Positions 24,776 to 33,110 are shown, numbered from the stretch's first letter. The stretch: 36,811 nucleotides of DNA from JBFMAI01 sp964462635 (GCA_964462635.1 CAYWYJ010000030.1:1-36811); one strand, 5' to 3'. Notes: a model not told the origin generated them from the letters alone. Program-made: numbers and translations.

Positions 24776-25827
24776 GCGCGACGGCCCCCCACGTTGCCGG
24801 CGACCGCCCGCTCATCGGCGTCACGATGGGCGATCCGCTGGGGATCGGACCGGAAGTCATCGTCAAGACGCTCGCCGATCCGGCGCTCCGCGGCCGGGCG
24901 CGCTTCGTGGTCTTCGGCCTGCACGATGTCCTGGAGGTCGCCGCCGACCAGGCGGAGATCAACCGGTTCTGGTGGCGGGAGCCGTACGACCCCGCGTTCC
25001 GCATCGGCAGCGGGGTGCTGGTCGCTGACTTTGACGATCTCCAGCCGGTGCGGACCAATGGGGAGCGCGGCCCGGAGGCGCTGGCCGGCCACGCCTCCTT
25101 TCGCTTTGTCGAGGAGGGCACGCGGCACCTGCAAGCCGGCGTGCTCGACGCCCTGGTGACGGGGCCGATCTCCAAGGCGAGCTGGCACCTGGCCAACCAC
25201 CGCTTCGCCGGGCACACCGACTACTTCAGCCGACGCTTCGAGACACGCCGGATCAATATGCTGTTCGTCGCGGGCGCGCTGCGCGTGGCCCTGGCCAGCG
25301 ACCACGTCCCGCTGTTCGAGCTGCGCAACCGCTTCACGATCGGCCTCGTCCACCAGCCGATTGACCTGCTCGACGGGGCCCTCAAGGCGTGGTTCGGCAT
25401 CCCGGCGCCGCACATCGGCGTGCTCGGGCTGAACCCGCACGCGGGCGAGGACGGGCTGCTGGGTGACGAAGAGCAGCGCATCATCGAGCCGGCCCTGACG
25501 CTGGCCCGCAACGCCGGCCTGCGCGTCAGCGGCCCGCTGCCGCCCGACACGGCGTTCGTGCCCGAGGTGGCCCGGCGGTTCGACGGGCTGGTGGCGATGT
25601 ATCACGATCAAGCACTGATCCCCGTGAAAATGCAGGCGTTTCACTCCGCGGTCCAGGCGACGCTGGGGCTGAACGTCATTCGCACCAGCCCGGACCACGG
25701 GACGGCGTTCGACATCGCCGGCAAGAGCCGCGCGCACCCCGGCAGCATGAAGGCCGCAGTGGAGCTGGCGATCGAGCTGGCCCTGACTCGGCAGCGACAA
25801 CCGGTCCCCACGCTGTCACCCGAGTGA
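24772..25827 (+). CDS. pdxA: 4-hydroxythreonine-4-phosphate dehydrogenase
   Basis: 351 residues. PdxA oxidises 4-phosphohydroxythreonine for pyridoxal phosphate synthesis by the DXP-dependent route. Seen are IGVTMGDPLGIGPEVIVK (15-32), DALVTGPISKASWHLANH with a metal-ligand His, GHTDYFSRRF, LNPHAGEDGLLG, MYHDQALIPVKM with a second His, and LNVIRTSPDHGTAFDIAG with the third. Order, length and all three His ligands agree with the family. It is coupled to ribE by a four-base overlap. No other pdx gene is present here. Confidence 0.95.
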   Translation: MSATAPHVAGDRPLIGVTMGDPLGIGPEVIVKTLADPALRGRARFVVFGLHDVLEVAADQAEINRFWWREPYDPAFRIGSGVLVADFDDLQPVRTNGERGPEALAGHASFRFVEEGTRHLQAGVLDALVTGPISKASWHLANHRFAGHTDYFSRRFETRRINMLFVAGALRVALASDHVPLFELRNRFTIGLVHQPIDLLDGALKAWFGIPAPHIGVLGLNPHAGEDGLLGDEEQRIIEPALTLARNAGLRVSGPLPPDTAFVPEVARRFDGLVAMYHDQALIPVKMQAFHSAVQATLGLNVIRTSPDHGTAFDIAGKSRAHPGSMKAAVELAIELALTRQRQPVPTLSPE

Positions 25828-26054
25828 TGGCCGGCGTGAGGGTTCCAGGGGTCAAGGGGTCAAGGGGTGCGGACACAACCCGAAACCCGGGCCTGTGGAA
25901 GCAGCGAGCGGGATCGAGACAGCGGACCTTGCGGAGGAGTCCGACCCTCCCCCCAACCCAACCCGAGAGGGGGGGGGGTCAAAGGGGCCCCACCCTCGAC
26001 GATCGCCAGTGCCCGCCCCGATGGGGGCAGAGAGGGAGGGGGGGCAGAGGGGCC
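25828..26054. repeat. Low-complexity, repeat-rich intergenic region
   Basis: Contains GGGGTCAAGGGGTCAAGGGG (about 25849-25868), then G-rich and C-rich tracts resembling degenerate family D, and two similar phrases around AAAGGGGCCCCACCCTCGA and AGAGGGGCCCTACCCTCGA, some 70 bases apart. No gene seen. Confidence 0.6.
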
Positions 26055-26591
26055 CTACCCTCGACCCCTGGCCCCCTCCGTCCCTTGGCCCCTTCCGTCG
26101 CCGAACCACGCCACACCGTCACGTTCCGGTCGCCCGCAACGAACGACGAAGCCCTCGGGCACGCGGCCGTGCCAGACGTCCGACATGCGCAGTCGCACGG
26201 CGCTGTCGTTCGCGGGGCAGGTGATGGCGTACACGTAGGGCCAGTACGCGTCGTGGTAGACGATCACGAGCTCGGTGACCGGCCCCGTGCCGACCGGCAC
26301 GTCGCCGCCGCCCCAGCCCACGCGGTAGGTCTGCCCGTCGGGCCGCGTCACGATCGTGAGCGTCGCCGGCATGTCGTTGCGGACCGTGACGCGGGGCCCC
26401 GTCGTTCCCGCAGCGCTCGGGGTTGGTCCCGGCGGGGGTGGGGCGGTGTCGATCCAGCGCTGGCCGGCGGGCTGGGCTTGGGCGGTTCGCGGACACAGGA
26501 GGCCGCCGCCGGACCACAGCGGTCGCGCGCCGACGAGGCCGGCGACCAGCGCCAGCGCGGCGATCGACAGAATGCCGGCGGTCCTTGGCAC
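26055..26591 (-). CDS. Exported or membrane-anchored protein of unknown function
   Basis: About 178 residues. An N-terminal hydrophobic segment (ILSIAALALVAGLVGA) serves as signal peptide or anchor. A Pro-rich linker leads to a small domain with PRVTVRNDMPATLTIVTRP, DGQTYRVGWGGGDV, VTELVIVYHDAYWPYVYAITC and VRLRMSDVWHGRVPEGF, all beta-strand-like. The C-terminal 15-20 residues run into the repeat-rich region and may be spurious. GTG at 26591 is favoured because it puts the hydrophobic segment near the N-terminus; longer starts are Arg-rich. I do not recognise the family. Confidence 0.6.
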   Translation of the reverse strand: MPRTAGILSIAALALVAGLVGARPLWSGGGLLCPRTAQAQPAGQRWIDTAPPPPGPTPSAAGTTGPRVTVRNDMPATLTIVTRPDGQTYRVGWGGGDVPVGTGPVTELVIVYHDAYWPYVYAITCPANDSAVRLRMSDVWHGRVPEGFVVRCGRPERDGVAWFGDGRGQGTEGARGRG

Positions 26592-26880
26592 GTTCCCTGG
26601 CTCCCGAGAACTGAGCGGGTGCTCGTCGGCCCCCTGCGTGCCGTCGCGCGCAGGGCGAGGCAGCCTACTCGGACGACCCGCGTGGCGGCCCGGACGTCGC
26701 ACCGGGTTGATCGGTGCGGCCCCGGCGCATCTTGGCGAGAAAACACCGAGCGTCGCGGCGAACGTGCCGCGGCGCCCGTTAGCGGCCCATCGACGCTCGA
26801 TTGGGCCGAGTAACGCCGAAGGGCGAGGCCCGTGTGACCGGGACCTCGCCCTCGTGGACAGTGTTCGTGATTACACGGGC
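26592..26880. other. Intergenic region between two minus-strand genes
   Basis: Contains the hairpin described at 26820-26852 and otherwise nothing I can name; no convincing small gene or promoter was seen. Confidence 0.5.
26820..26852 (-). terminator. Hairpin downstream of the PEP-CTERM gene
   Basis: AGGGCGAGGCCCG pairs with CGGGACCTCGCCCT with one bulged base, 29 bases past the stop codon on the minus strand. The following minus-strand sequence has only short T runs, so termination may be partial or Rho-assisted. Confidence 0.5.
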
Positions 26881-27807
26881 CTACGACGGCCGCCGCGTGA
26901 TCCGCAGGCCGGCGATCCCGGCCGCCACCAGCAGGAGCGAGCTGGGTTCCGGGACGTTGAAGGTCCCGCCGATCTGATCGTTGCCGCAACTGACCGCCGC
27001 GTGCAGGGCCACGTCGAAGTTCGCGTCATTCGACAGGTCGGTCAGTTGCACAGTCCAGGTCTGAATGTACCAGGTCTGCCCGAAGTCCGAGACGGAGGCA
27101 TGGGCCAGATTGGCGTAGCCGAGATCGGTCCCGCCGCACGCGAACGTCCGCAGATCGAGGCCGGCCGGGGCGATGGCCGCGTAGTAGGAACCACGGCCGC
27201 CGACCAGGGTTACGTCCGCGTTGGTGTGGAGCGCCACGAGGTGGCCCTCCAGGCTGCCGGCCCCGGCGCCGCCGGCGGTGTGATACGCCTGGGCCGCGTC
27301 GAAGTGACCGTTGTTAAGGTTGATCGGCTGCTCGTCCGAGTTGCGGGCCCAGGCGCTCAGCAGGGCCAGGTGGCGGAGGCCGCCGGAGTCTCGCACGTCG
27401 ATGAACAAGTCACCCTGGCTGTAGTAGGTCTGCCAGCCGGTGTAGTAGTAGCCGGTTTGGGCGTTCATGCCGCTGGCCAGGCTGATCGTCATTTGCCCGC
27501 CTTCGATCCGCACGCCGAGGATGCCCTGATCGAAGTACTTGCCGACCGCGCCGCCGGGGCTGGGGACCGGGCCAACAGGGGAAGGATACGTGACCGGATT
27601 CGGGCCAAAGATGGGCAGCAGCGTCCCGGTCGTGGGGCCGGTTACCGGCTGTCCGAGCTTCGTGTCCGAGTAGTAGGACGACTCCAGGCCCGACACCGCG
27701 ACTTCCTGAATGAAGCCGTATCCGTCGAAGTACTGGATCAGGTCCGCCCGCGCCCCGCTCACCAGACCCGCCATCACCGCCACGATCAGCCACGCGTTGG
27801 TCCGCAT
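26881..27807 (-). CDS. PEP-CTERM sorted exported protein
   Basis: 308 residues. An N-terminal signal peptide (MRTNAWLIVAVMAGLVSGARA) and the C-terminal tripartite tag, VPEPSS, then the hydrophobic stretch LLLVAAGIAGL, then basic RITRRPS, identify a PEP-CTERM protein. Such proteins are processed and sorted to the cell surface by an exosortase, not encoded here. The mature part is Gly/Tyr/Asp-rich and beta-like (TGYYYTGWQTYYSQGDLFID; AWARNSDEQPINLNNGHFDA), reminiscent of exopolymer-associated surface proteins; its ligand is unknown. AAAGGAG is seven bases before the ATG at 27807, and an ATG 14 codons upstream lacks such a site. Confidence 0.87.
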   Translation of the reverse strand: MRTNAWLIVAVMAGLVSGARADLIQYFDGYGFIQEVAVSGLESSYYSDTKLGQPVTGPTTGTLLPIFGPNPVTYPSPVGPVPSPGGAVGKYFDQGILGVRIEGGQMTISLASGMNAQTGYYYTGWQTYYSQGDLFIDVRDSGGLRHLALLSAWARNSDEQPINLNNGHFDAAQAYHTAGGAGAGSLEGHLVALHTNADVTLVGGRGSYYAAIAPAGLDLRTFACGGTDLGYANLAHASVSDFGQTWYIQTWTVQLTDLSNDANFDVALHAAVSCGNDQIGGTFNVPEPSSLLLVAAGIAGLRITRRPS

Positions 27808-28177
27808 CGAAGGCTCCTTTCCCATTGGCCTTTGGCGAGCTTGCTGCACGTTTCGGCGAGGGGGTCCGCTCCGAAGGTGGGTCAGACCTGGGGTCTGGAG
27901 CGGTGCTATACCCTAGGACGCCGGGCGGACGGATTTCCAGTTTCCCGGTGCAGAATCGCTGGGCGCAGCGGCCGGGGGCTGGTTTCCTGGACCGTCCGCG
28001 TAAACTCCGGGCTGGCGGGGCTCCAGGCCCGACGGCGGTGAGCAGGCTCCCACCCACGCCGGGCGCACGGGGAGTACGGCCGTTCCGACTCGGCGGCGCG
28101 GCCGCCTGCCGCCGAGGGGTGGCCTTGCGGTGTATACTGCTATGCGGACGTTGTGATGCTCCGCCGGAGGAGTCGCC
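27808..28177. promoter_or_regulatory. 370-bp divergent intergenic region
   Basis: Separates the PEP-CTERM gene (minus) from the TPR gene (plus). It contains a perfect 9-bp hairpin, CTCGGCGGC (28089-28097) with GCCGCCGAG (28108-28116), a CAGACC/GGTCTG palindrome near 27883, and a TATACT -10 candidate at 28133-28138 for the TPR gene without a clear -35. No small gene is convincing. Confidence 0.4.
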
Positions 28178-29248
28178 ATGCCTGCACGCCGCTTCCCAAT
28201 CGGGCATTCGCGATCGTGCGACGCGGGAGGGCGAGGCTCCTGCCGAGCCGCGGCTCGCCAGGAAACTCGCTCTCCCGTCCCGCGTCCCGCGTTTGTGAAG
28301 ACCCCTGTTGTCGCGGCCATCGCTGCCTTGGTCTGCCTCGGGCCCCGCGTCACGGCCCAATCAGCCGGCCCGCCCGAAGCCGCCGAGCCGGAGAGTCAGC
28401 GAATTCGACCCGCGGTGCTCCTGCTGCCCGTCTGGGAGCGCCCCGAGCCCCGCCCGCCATCCGGCCGCGTCGAGGTCGTCGAGCCCGGCGGGGGCCGGCG
28501 GCTCGCGCGAACCGGGGATGGTCTGCTTCGCCGGGCCGCGGCCCGGCCGCCGGCGGAATGGCAGCCCCTTGTGGGCTCGGACTACGTAGCCGTGCAGTCC
28601 TTTCAGCCCAATCCGTTCCTGCCGCACCTGCGCTACTACGTGTACCTCAACCTCAGCGACCCGGCCGCCGTCCGCCATTGGCGGGAGCTGAACCATGCGC
28701 ACTACCGCGCCGCCCGCCGGGTCCGCGCCGAGGAACAGGGCCTCCGCGACTGGGAGCGGCGCAAGCAGCGTCTCCTCACGGCGGCCGAACAGGCGGTCGA
28801 AGAGGGGCTGATTGAGCTGCGGGCGGGGCAATACCGCCCAGCCATCATCGCGCTGACGCGGGCCGCCCAGTTGAACCACGGCGACCCGGCGTGCCGCGTC
28901 TACCTGGCGCTGGCCCGGGTCGCGGTCGGACATGACGCCGAGGCCGCCGCCGCGTTGCGCGCGGCGCTGGAGCTCCAGCCGCGCCTCGCCCCCGCCCGTC
29001 TGGACCTGGAGGACTACTACCCGGAGGCGGACGACCTGGCGCGGCACGCGGCGGCACTGGAGCAGCGTTTGGCGGCCCGCCCCGCGGCGTCGCCGGACGA
29101 GTTCCTGTTGCTGGGGTTCCTCGAAGCGCAGCTCGGCCGGCTGGATGCGGCCCATGCCGCGTTGCGGCGGGCGCGGCGTGGTCCCGCGCGCGACGACGTG
29201 CTGGACACGCTGCTGTCGGTCACCAAGCCTGTCGCGGTCAACCCGTGA
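28178..29248 (+). CDS. Exported TPR-type protein with a repeat-derived N-terminus
   Basis: 356 residues. The C-terminal half has TPR-like helix pairs: EEGLIELRAGQYRPAIIALT, RVYLALARVAVGHDAEAAAA and LLGFLEAQLGRLDAAHAALR. A conserved-looking region (VGSDYVAVQSFQPNPFLPHL, RYYVYLNLSDPAAVRHW) precedes them. The hydrophobic signal-like stretch TPVVAAIAALVCLG begins only at residue 42; residues about 16-33 are encoded by a family A palindrome. GGAGGAG is five bases from the ATG at 28178, so translation probably starts there and includes the repeat. GTG at 28295 (VKTPVVAAI) would give a normal signal peptide but has no clear ribosome-binding site. TPRs mediate protein contacts; the role is unknown. 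Confidence 0.72.
   Translation: MPARRFPIGHSRSCDAGGRGSCRAAARQETRSPVPRPAFVKTPVVAAIAALVCLGPRVTAQSAGPPEAAEPESQRIRPAVLLLPVWERPEPRPPSGRVEVVEPGGGRRLARTGDGLLRRAAARPPAEWQPLVGSDYVAVQSFQPNPFLPHLRYYVYLNLSDPAAVRHWRELNHAHYRAARRVRAEEQGLRDWERRKQRLLTAAEQAVEEGLIELRAGQYRPAIIALTRAAQLNHGDPACRVYLALARVAVGHDAEAAAALRAALELQPRLAPARLDLEDYYPEADDLARHAAALEQRLAARPAASPDEFLLLGFLEAQLGRLDAAHAALRRARRGPARDDVLDTLLSVTKPVAVNP
28225..28276. repeat. 52-bp palindromic repeat family A, inside the TPR gene
   Basis: Starts GGGAGGGCGAGGCTCCTG, centres on GAGCCGCGGCTC and ends in CTCTCCC. It is the same length as the neuC copy and is read through in the coding frame. Confidence 0.87.
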
Positions 29249-29330
29249 CCGGCCCCCGCATTCTGGCGTTTGTCACGACCGGCACCGGGGGTAGCGGCCC
29301 GTTTGAGAACGGCTGGAGGCGCATGAGTCC

Positions 29331-29406
29331 GTAGCGCCGGACCTCCGAGTCCGGCGTTGGTGGAACCCCCGGTGCGGCGGCGCTGGACTCGGAGGTCCAG
29401 CGCTAC
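29331..29406. repeat. 76-bp palindromic element, family C (copy 1)
   Basis: GTAGCGCCGGACCTCCGAGT (29331-29350) and its near complement ending CGGAGGTCCAGCGCTAC (29390-29406) form long arms around a GC-rich centre. It lies between two convergent genes and could fold on either strand, so a bidirectional transcription end is possible. Confidence 0.85.
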
Positions 29407-29423
29407 AGTGTCTGCGGGGGCTG

Positions 29424-30662
29424 CTACGGATAGCAGGAATAGAACGGCGTTTCGAAGGCCTGGCCCGCGGGCGGGGTCGGCTGGTCCGCGCTGGAATAGA
29501 TGAAACTGAGGTCTTCGCCGAACATCGACGCGATGCGCAGGTCGGGCGTGTCGCCCAGGCGCAAGGGGCCTTCCAGTTGCTCCTTGGTCAGCGGCTGGTC
29601 CTGAGCGTCGAAGGCGATCACGACAATCGGGTCGAAGGGGTGTTTGCGGTTGTACTTGGTCACGACCGCATGGCGCCCGTCGCTGAGGCGCAGCTTGGCG
29701 CCCACGGGGAAGGGCTGGATCAGGCGGGAGAAGATCGGCATGAGCTCCGGGTCGTAGAACTTCCGGTAGGGGCCCTGCGACATCTCCCACAACGCCCGGG
29801 CCGGCGAGCGGGCTTCGGCGAACACGCTGTCCGACGTCGCCGCGTCGTAAGCGTCGGTGATGCGCACGATGCGGGAGAAGATGTCCTGTTTCCCCACCGG
29901 CAGCCCCTTGGGATAACCCGACCCCAGGCAGTTCTCGTGATGCGTCCGCACGATCATCCGCGAGACGGCGTTCACGCTGGGCGGGAGCATCTCGGCCCCC
30001 ACGTGGGGATGCTGCATGAGCAGCTCGCGCTCCTCCGGCGTGAGCGGCTCCTTTTTCTGTAGCAGGTGCTGACACGGCAGCAATCCCAGGTCCATCAGCA
30101 GGACGGCGAGGGCCAGGGGCGTCAGGTCCTGGGTGAACGTGTTGCGCGCCTCGCGCGCCCACGCCGCCTTCTTCCGCTCCGCGATGATCAGGTGCAGCGC
30201 TGCCGATCCGAGCAACATGCTCAGGTAGAAGACGTTGCCCGTGTGCAAGCCCACGTAGGTGCTGCTGTCCGTACACTGCGCGATGAGGGCGGCCGAAACG
30301 GGGTTCTTCTCCAAGTGGGCCATCAGCTCGCGCACGGCCGCCTGAATCGCGCCGAAATCGACGTCTTGCGGCGAGGCGCGGCTGGCAAAGCGCTGGCCCA
30401 CCTGGGTCATGCACTGCGACACGCGCCGCTGGGCCTCGGCGGCCACCTCGCGCTCGCGCGTGTCGTTCTCGAACTCGACCGCGGCGTCCAGCAGCGGGTC
30501 GGCGACCCGGATGCGCAGATCGGGGAACCGCCGTTGCAGCGTGTCCACGTCCGTCTCGGTCAGCCGGCGGCCGCTCTGCATCATGACTTGGCCGCCGAAC
30601 ACGAACGGTTCGATGAGCTCCATCCCGGGCCGCAGTTCCTCGGTGGGGACCAGCAGGGGCAT
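29424..30662 (-). CDS. HD-GYP-like domain protein with degenerate active site
   Basis: 412 residues. HD-GYP proteins degrade cyclic di-GMP. The domain spans about 135-300: H140, then LAVLLMDLGLLP (185-196) where the canonical HD dyad reads Met-Asp (M190-D191), KKEPLTPEERELLMQHPHVG, VRTHHENCLGSGYPKGLPVG with H241, H242 and the GYP at 249-251, and RITDAYDAATS with D270 and D273. The Asp usual before G-S-G-Y-P is Leu. Loss of the HD His argues for impaired catalysis and a sensor or binding role. The N-terminal 60 residues (LRPGMELIEPFVFGGQVM) match the small domain often preceding HD-GYP modules. ATG at 30662 is chosen; longer frames cover intergenic sequence. Confidence 0.83.
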   Translation of the reverse strand: MPLLVPTEELRPGMELIEPFVFGGQVMMQSGRRLTETDVDTLQRRFPDLRIRVADPLLDAAVEFENDTREREVAAEAQRRVSQCMTQVGQRFASRASPQDVDFGAIQAAVRELMAHLEKNPVSAALIAQCTDSSTYVGLHTGNVFYLSMLLGSAALHLIIAERKKAAWAREARNTFTQDLTPLALAVLLMDLGLLPCQHLLQKKEPLTPEERELLMQHPHVGAEMLPPSVNAVSRMIVRTHHENCLGSGYPKGLPVGKQDIFSRIVRITDAYDAATSDSVFAEARSPARALWEMSQGPYRKFYDPELMPIFSRLIQPFPVGAKLRLSDGRHAVVTKYNRKHPFDPIVVIAFDAQDQPLTKEQLEGPLRLGDTPDLRIASMFGEDLSFIYSSADQPTPPAGQAFETPFYSCYP

Positions 30663-30943
30663 AGTGAGGACTCGCTCCGCCGCAAACCAAGGTTCAGTGT
30701 TCCGATTCGAGCAGGAACGCCCGATCGAAACTATCGACCAAGCCGGCCCGGTCCGTAAGAACCGTCCGGGCCCCGGGGGCGATCCACCGGGCTCGGAGCG
30801 CGGGTACCCGATAACAACTCGGTCGGGCATCCCCCCCAACTCGGCATTCCGGCCCGGAAGTGTTACAGCCGTTAACAGAACCCACCACGCAAGTGATGGG
30901 CCGCGGAGCCCAGCACTGGCGTGCGGGTTTCTGATAGGCAGTC
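30663..30943. other. Intergenic region, 281 bp
   Basis: No gene seen. Contains one ATAACAAC motif (30811-30818), which reads GTTGTTAT towards the HD-GYP gene about 150 bases away. Confidence 0.4.
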
Positions 30944-31399
30944 TCAGTTCTCGATGAAGGTGGCCGCGTGGCGGCGCCAAGCCCCCCACAGTCGGGTTGA
31001 CCCGAGCAGCAACGCCACGCCGATGGCCACGTACACCAACCCCACGACGGCCCGCGGCAAGAGTCCCTGCCGCATGACGTAGCCCGTTCCCATCATGAAT
31101 ACGACCAAACCCCAGGTCAGCGGCGAAATGAAGCCGCCCAGGCAACGCCCGTCGCCGCGCGCCTGGATCCGCCGCGCGATCCGCCCGGCGCTGCGCGTCA
31201 GCACGAAGCACCCTTTCGCCGCCCCCGCGGCGCCGGCCAGCGGCAACAGCCAAACGGGGTACGACGCCCGTCCGGCCCACGCCCAGCGACCGCCGAACGT
31301 CAGCAAACCGGTGCCGACGGTCGTCCACAAAACCGCGGCCAGCAGCAGGTGCGTCCGGGCCGAGGCGGCGGGTTTGTAGCGTTCCAACGGACTGTGCAA
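30944..31399 (-). CDS. Small integral membrane protein of unknown function
   Basis: 151 residues with four predicted membrane helices (LLLAAVLWTTVGTGLLTFG; YPVWLLPLAGAAGAAKG; TWGLVVFMMGTGYVM; AVVGLVYVAIGVALLLG). A cytoplasmic loop carries RIQARGDGRCLGGFISPLTW, whose R-G-D-G-x-C-[LIV]-G-G-F pattern I associate with an uncharacterised small membrane protein family. The start is TTG at 31399, with GGAG eight bases upstream. It is on the same strand as the HD-GYP gene but 281 bases away. Confidence 0.72.
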   Translation of the reverse strand: MHSPLERYKPAASARTHLLLAAVLWTTVGTGLLTFGGRWAWAGRASYPVWLLPLAGAAGAAKGCFVLTRSAGRIARRIQARGDGRCLGGFISPLTWGLVVFMMGTGYVMRQGLLPRAVVGLVYVAIGVALLLGSTRLWGAWRRHAATFIEN

Positions 31400-31461
31400 G
31401 CGCGTGGCTCCGTGCGGCGTATGCTGTGATGGTAGTCAGCGGGCGCGTCAGCGGCGACCCG

Positions 31462-31520
31462 ATAACAACCGAGCGGACCGCCGCCTCTCCGCCGGGGCCC
31501 CGGCAAATACCGGTTGTTAT
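31462..31520. promoter_or_regulatory. 10-bp inverted repeat between divergent genes
   Basis: ATAACAACCG (31462-31471) and CGGTTGTTAT (31511-31520) are perfect inverted copies, 39 bases apart, in the divergent gap between 31399 and 31590. Each reads GTTGTTAT towards the nearer gene, at 60-70 bases from its start. A third GTTGTTAT faces the HD-GYP gene (30818-30811). This could be an operator pair or part of two promoters. Confidence 0.45.
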
Positions 31521-31589
31521 TCACCCACGCCGGCAACTCGGACCGATACGACCCGCGGGCTTGCACCATAGCGCGTCCGAGGAGACACC

Positions 31590-33002
31590 ATGCAAGGCGG
31601 GCGAGAAACCAAGCGACGTGCGGCGCTACCTCCGGGTCGATGGCGGGCCATCCCACTCCTGACGCCGCTGCTGCCGGTTCTCCTGGCCGGCTGTCCGCTG
31701 GCCGATCTCCTCGGCCAGCGCACTGTGGCGGGTTCCAGCACGACCCAAACCCCCGGACCCCGTTGTTGGGACCTGAACTCAAACGGGATTGGCGAGCTGG
31801 ACGAGGACGTCAACGGGGACGGCAACTTCGACGAACTGGACTGCATCGCGCAGGTCGGCCCGCGCGGTCCGCAGGGGCCCGCCGGTGAAACGGGACCGCG
31901 GGGCGCGCAAGGGCCTCGAGGTGCGGCCGGGACCGATGGGCTCCATTGCTGGGACTTGAATGGGAACCAGCAGGCCGACCCCGAAGAGGACATCAACGAC
32001 GACGGTTACTACAACGCGCTGGACTGCGCCGGTCCCGCAGGCCCCACCGGTCCAACCGGGCCGCAGGGGCCGGCCGGCCCGCAAGGCCCGCCGGGGGCGA
32101 ACGGGAACCCCTCCGTCTACGGGGACGGTTCGGCTGGGTCGAAGACTTTCCCGGTCAGCGTTACGCTGAGCGATACGAACCTTCAGTACACCGACTTCCT
32201 GGTCGAGACCGGCGTGACCCTCACCGTCCCGAGCGGCGCCGTGATTCGTTGCACCGGAACCTTCACCAACAACGGGACGATCATCGTCTCGACCAGTGCG
32301 CGGGGCGGCACGTGTTCGGCCACGAGTCCGACGGTGGATATGGCCTACGCGCCGGCGCATCCCGGCGTGGGCATTGGCTCGGCCGCCAGTGGGGAGTACG
32401 GCAGCAACGCGGCCACCCGCGCCGGCGGCTTCGGGGGGTACGCGATTGGCTCCTGGGTGGCGCGCTATGTCCTACAACCCGGCGCGAATGCCGGCGGCGG
32501 CGGCGGCGGGGCCCTCAGCGCCGTCGGCGGCAGCGGCGGCGGAGCGGTTACCGTGCTCGCCGAAACCGCGGTGTACAACTACGGCACCATCACGGCCAAC
32601 GGGGCCGCGGGGCCGGCGCGGTGTGGGGGCGGGGGCGGCGGCATCGTGATCCTGGGGTCCGCGGGTGCGGTTGCAAACATCTCCACGATCAACGCCAACG
32701 GCGGCAACGGCGGCAACAACGACGCCAACGGCGGGGCCGGCGGCGGCGGGGGCGGCGGGATCGTCCATCTGATCGCCCCCTCCATCGTCATCGGCACAAT
32801 CAATGTCCAGGGTGGGTCCAGCGGCGCGGTCGGCGTTGCGGTCACGGCGGACCCGCGGCAGGGGGGCGCCGGGGGCGGGGCCTGCGGCGGCAACGGTGGA
32901 ACAGGCGGCAACGTCACCGCCGCCGGTACGGCCGGTGCCGCGACTGCCGGCTCGGTCGGCCTGTCGCTCCAGACCTACGTCGATCCGATCTGGATGTTCT
33001 AA
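31590..33002 (+). CDS. Collagen-like surface lipoprotein with Cys-bracketed Asp/Asn-rich modules
   Basis: 470 residues. The signal peptide ends in the lipobox LLAGC (C35), so the protein is lipid-anchored. Two 27-residue modules follow, C59-C85 and C120-C146, each of the form CWDLN-x-N...[ED]ED[VI]N-x-DG...LDC. Their Asp/Asn spacing resembles EF-hand or dockerin-type Ca2+ loops, and the end cysteines could form a disulfide. Each is followed by collagen Gly-X-Y triplets (about 90-117 and 149-173; GPRGPQGPAGETGPRGAQGP in the first). From about 180 on the protein is beta-rich, then very Gly-rich with Asn/Ser/Thr, suggesting a beta-helix adhesin-like region. GAGGAG lies six bases before the ATG. 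The stop codon abuts a family B element. Confidence 0.85.
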   Translation: MQGGRETKRRAALPPGRWRAIPLLTPLLPVLLAGCPLADLLGQRTVAGSSTTQTPGPRCWDLNSNGIGELDEDVNGDGNFDELDCIAQVGPRGPQGPAGETGPRGAQGPRGAAGTDGLHCWDLNGNQQADPEEDINDDGYYNALDCAGPAGPTGPTGPQGPAGPQGPPGANGNPSVYGDGSAGSKTFPVSVTLSDTNLQYTDFLVETGVTLTVPSGAVIRCTGTFTNNGTIIVSTSARGGTCSATSPTVDMAYAPAHPGVGIGSAASGEYGSNAATRAGGFGGYAIGSWVARYVLQPGANAGGGGGGALSAVGGSGGGAVTVLAETAVYNYGTITANGAAGPARCGGGGGGIVILGSAGAVANISTINANGGNGGNNDANGGAGGGGGGGIVHLIAPSIVIGTINVQGGSSGAVGVAVTADPRQGGAGGGACGGNGGTGGNVTAAGTAGAATAGSVGLSLQTYVDPIWMF

Positions 33003-33110
33003 ATCAGCGTGCGCAAATCCGCGCCGCGAGTCGTACGGCAAGGCTCCGCCTTGCCGGAGTCGCAAGGCAGAGCCTTGCGGTACGATTGGCGCGACACTGC
33101 AAAAGCTGAT
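33003..33110. repeat. 108-bp palindromic element, family B (copy 2)
   Basis: The same length as copy 1 at 8204 and similar throughout, starting ATCAGCGTGC and ending AAAAGCTGAT, with internal GTACGGCAAGGCTCCGCCTT arms. It begins at the base after the stop codon of the collagen-like gene. Confidence 0.88.

Noticed and set aside
26356..28041. 561-codon plus-strand frame opposite the PEP-CTERM gene
   Set aside because: Covers an intergenic hairpin and the antisense of a protein with signal peptide and PEP-CTERM tag.
30663..31328. N-terminal extension of the HD-GYP frame
   Set aside because: The added part is Arg/Gly-rich, overlaps the small membrane protein gene on the same strand and lacks homologous features.
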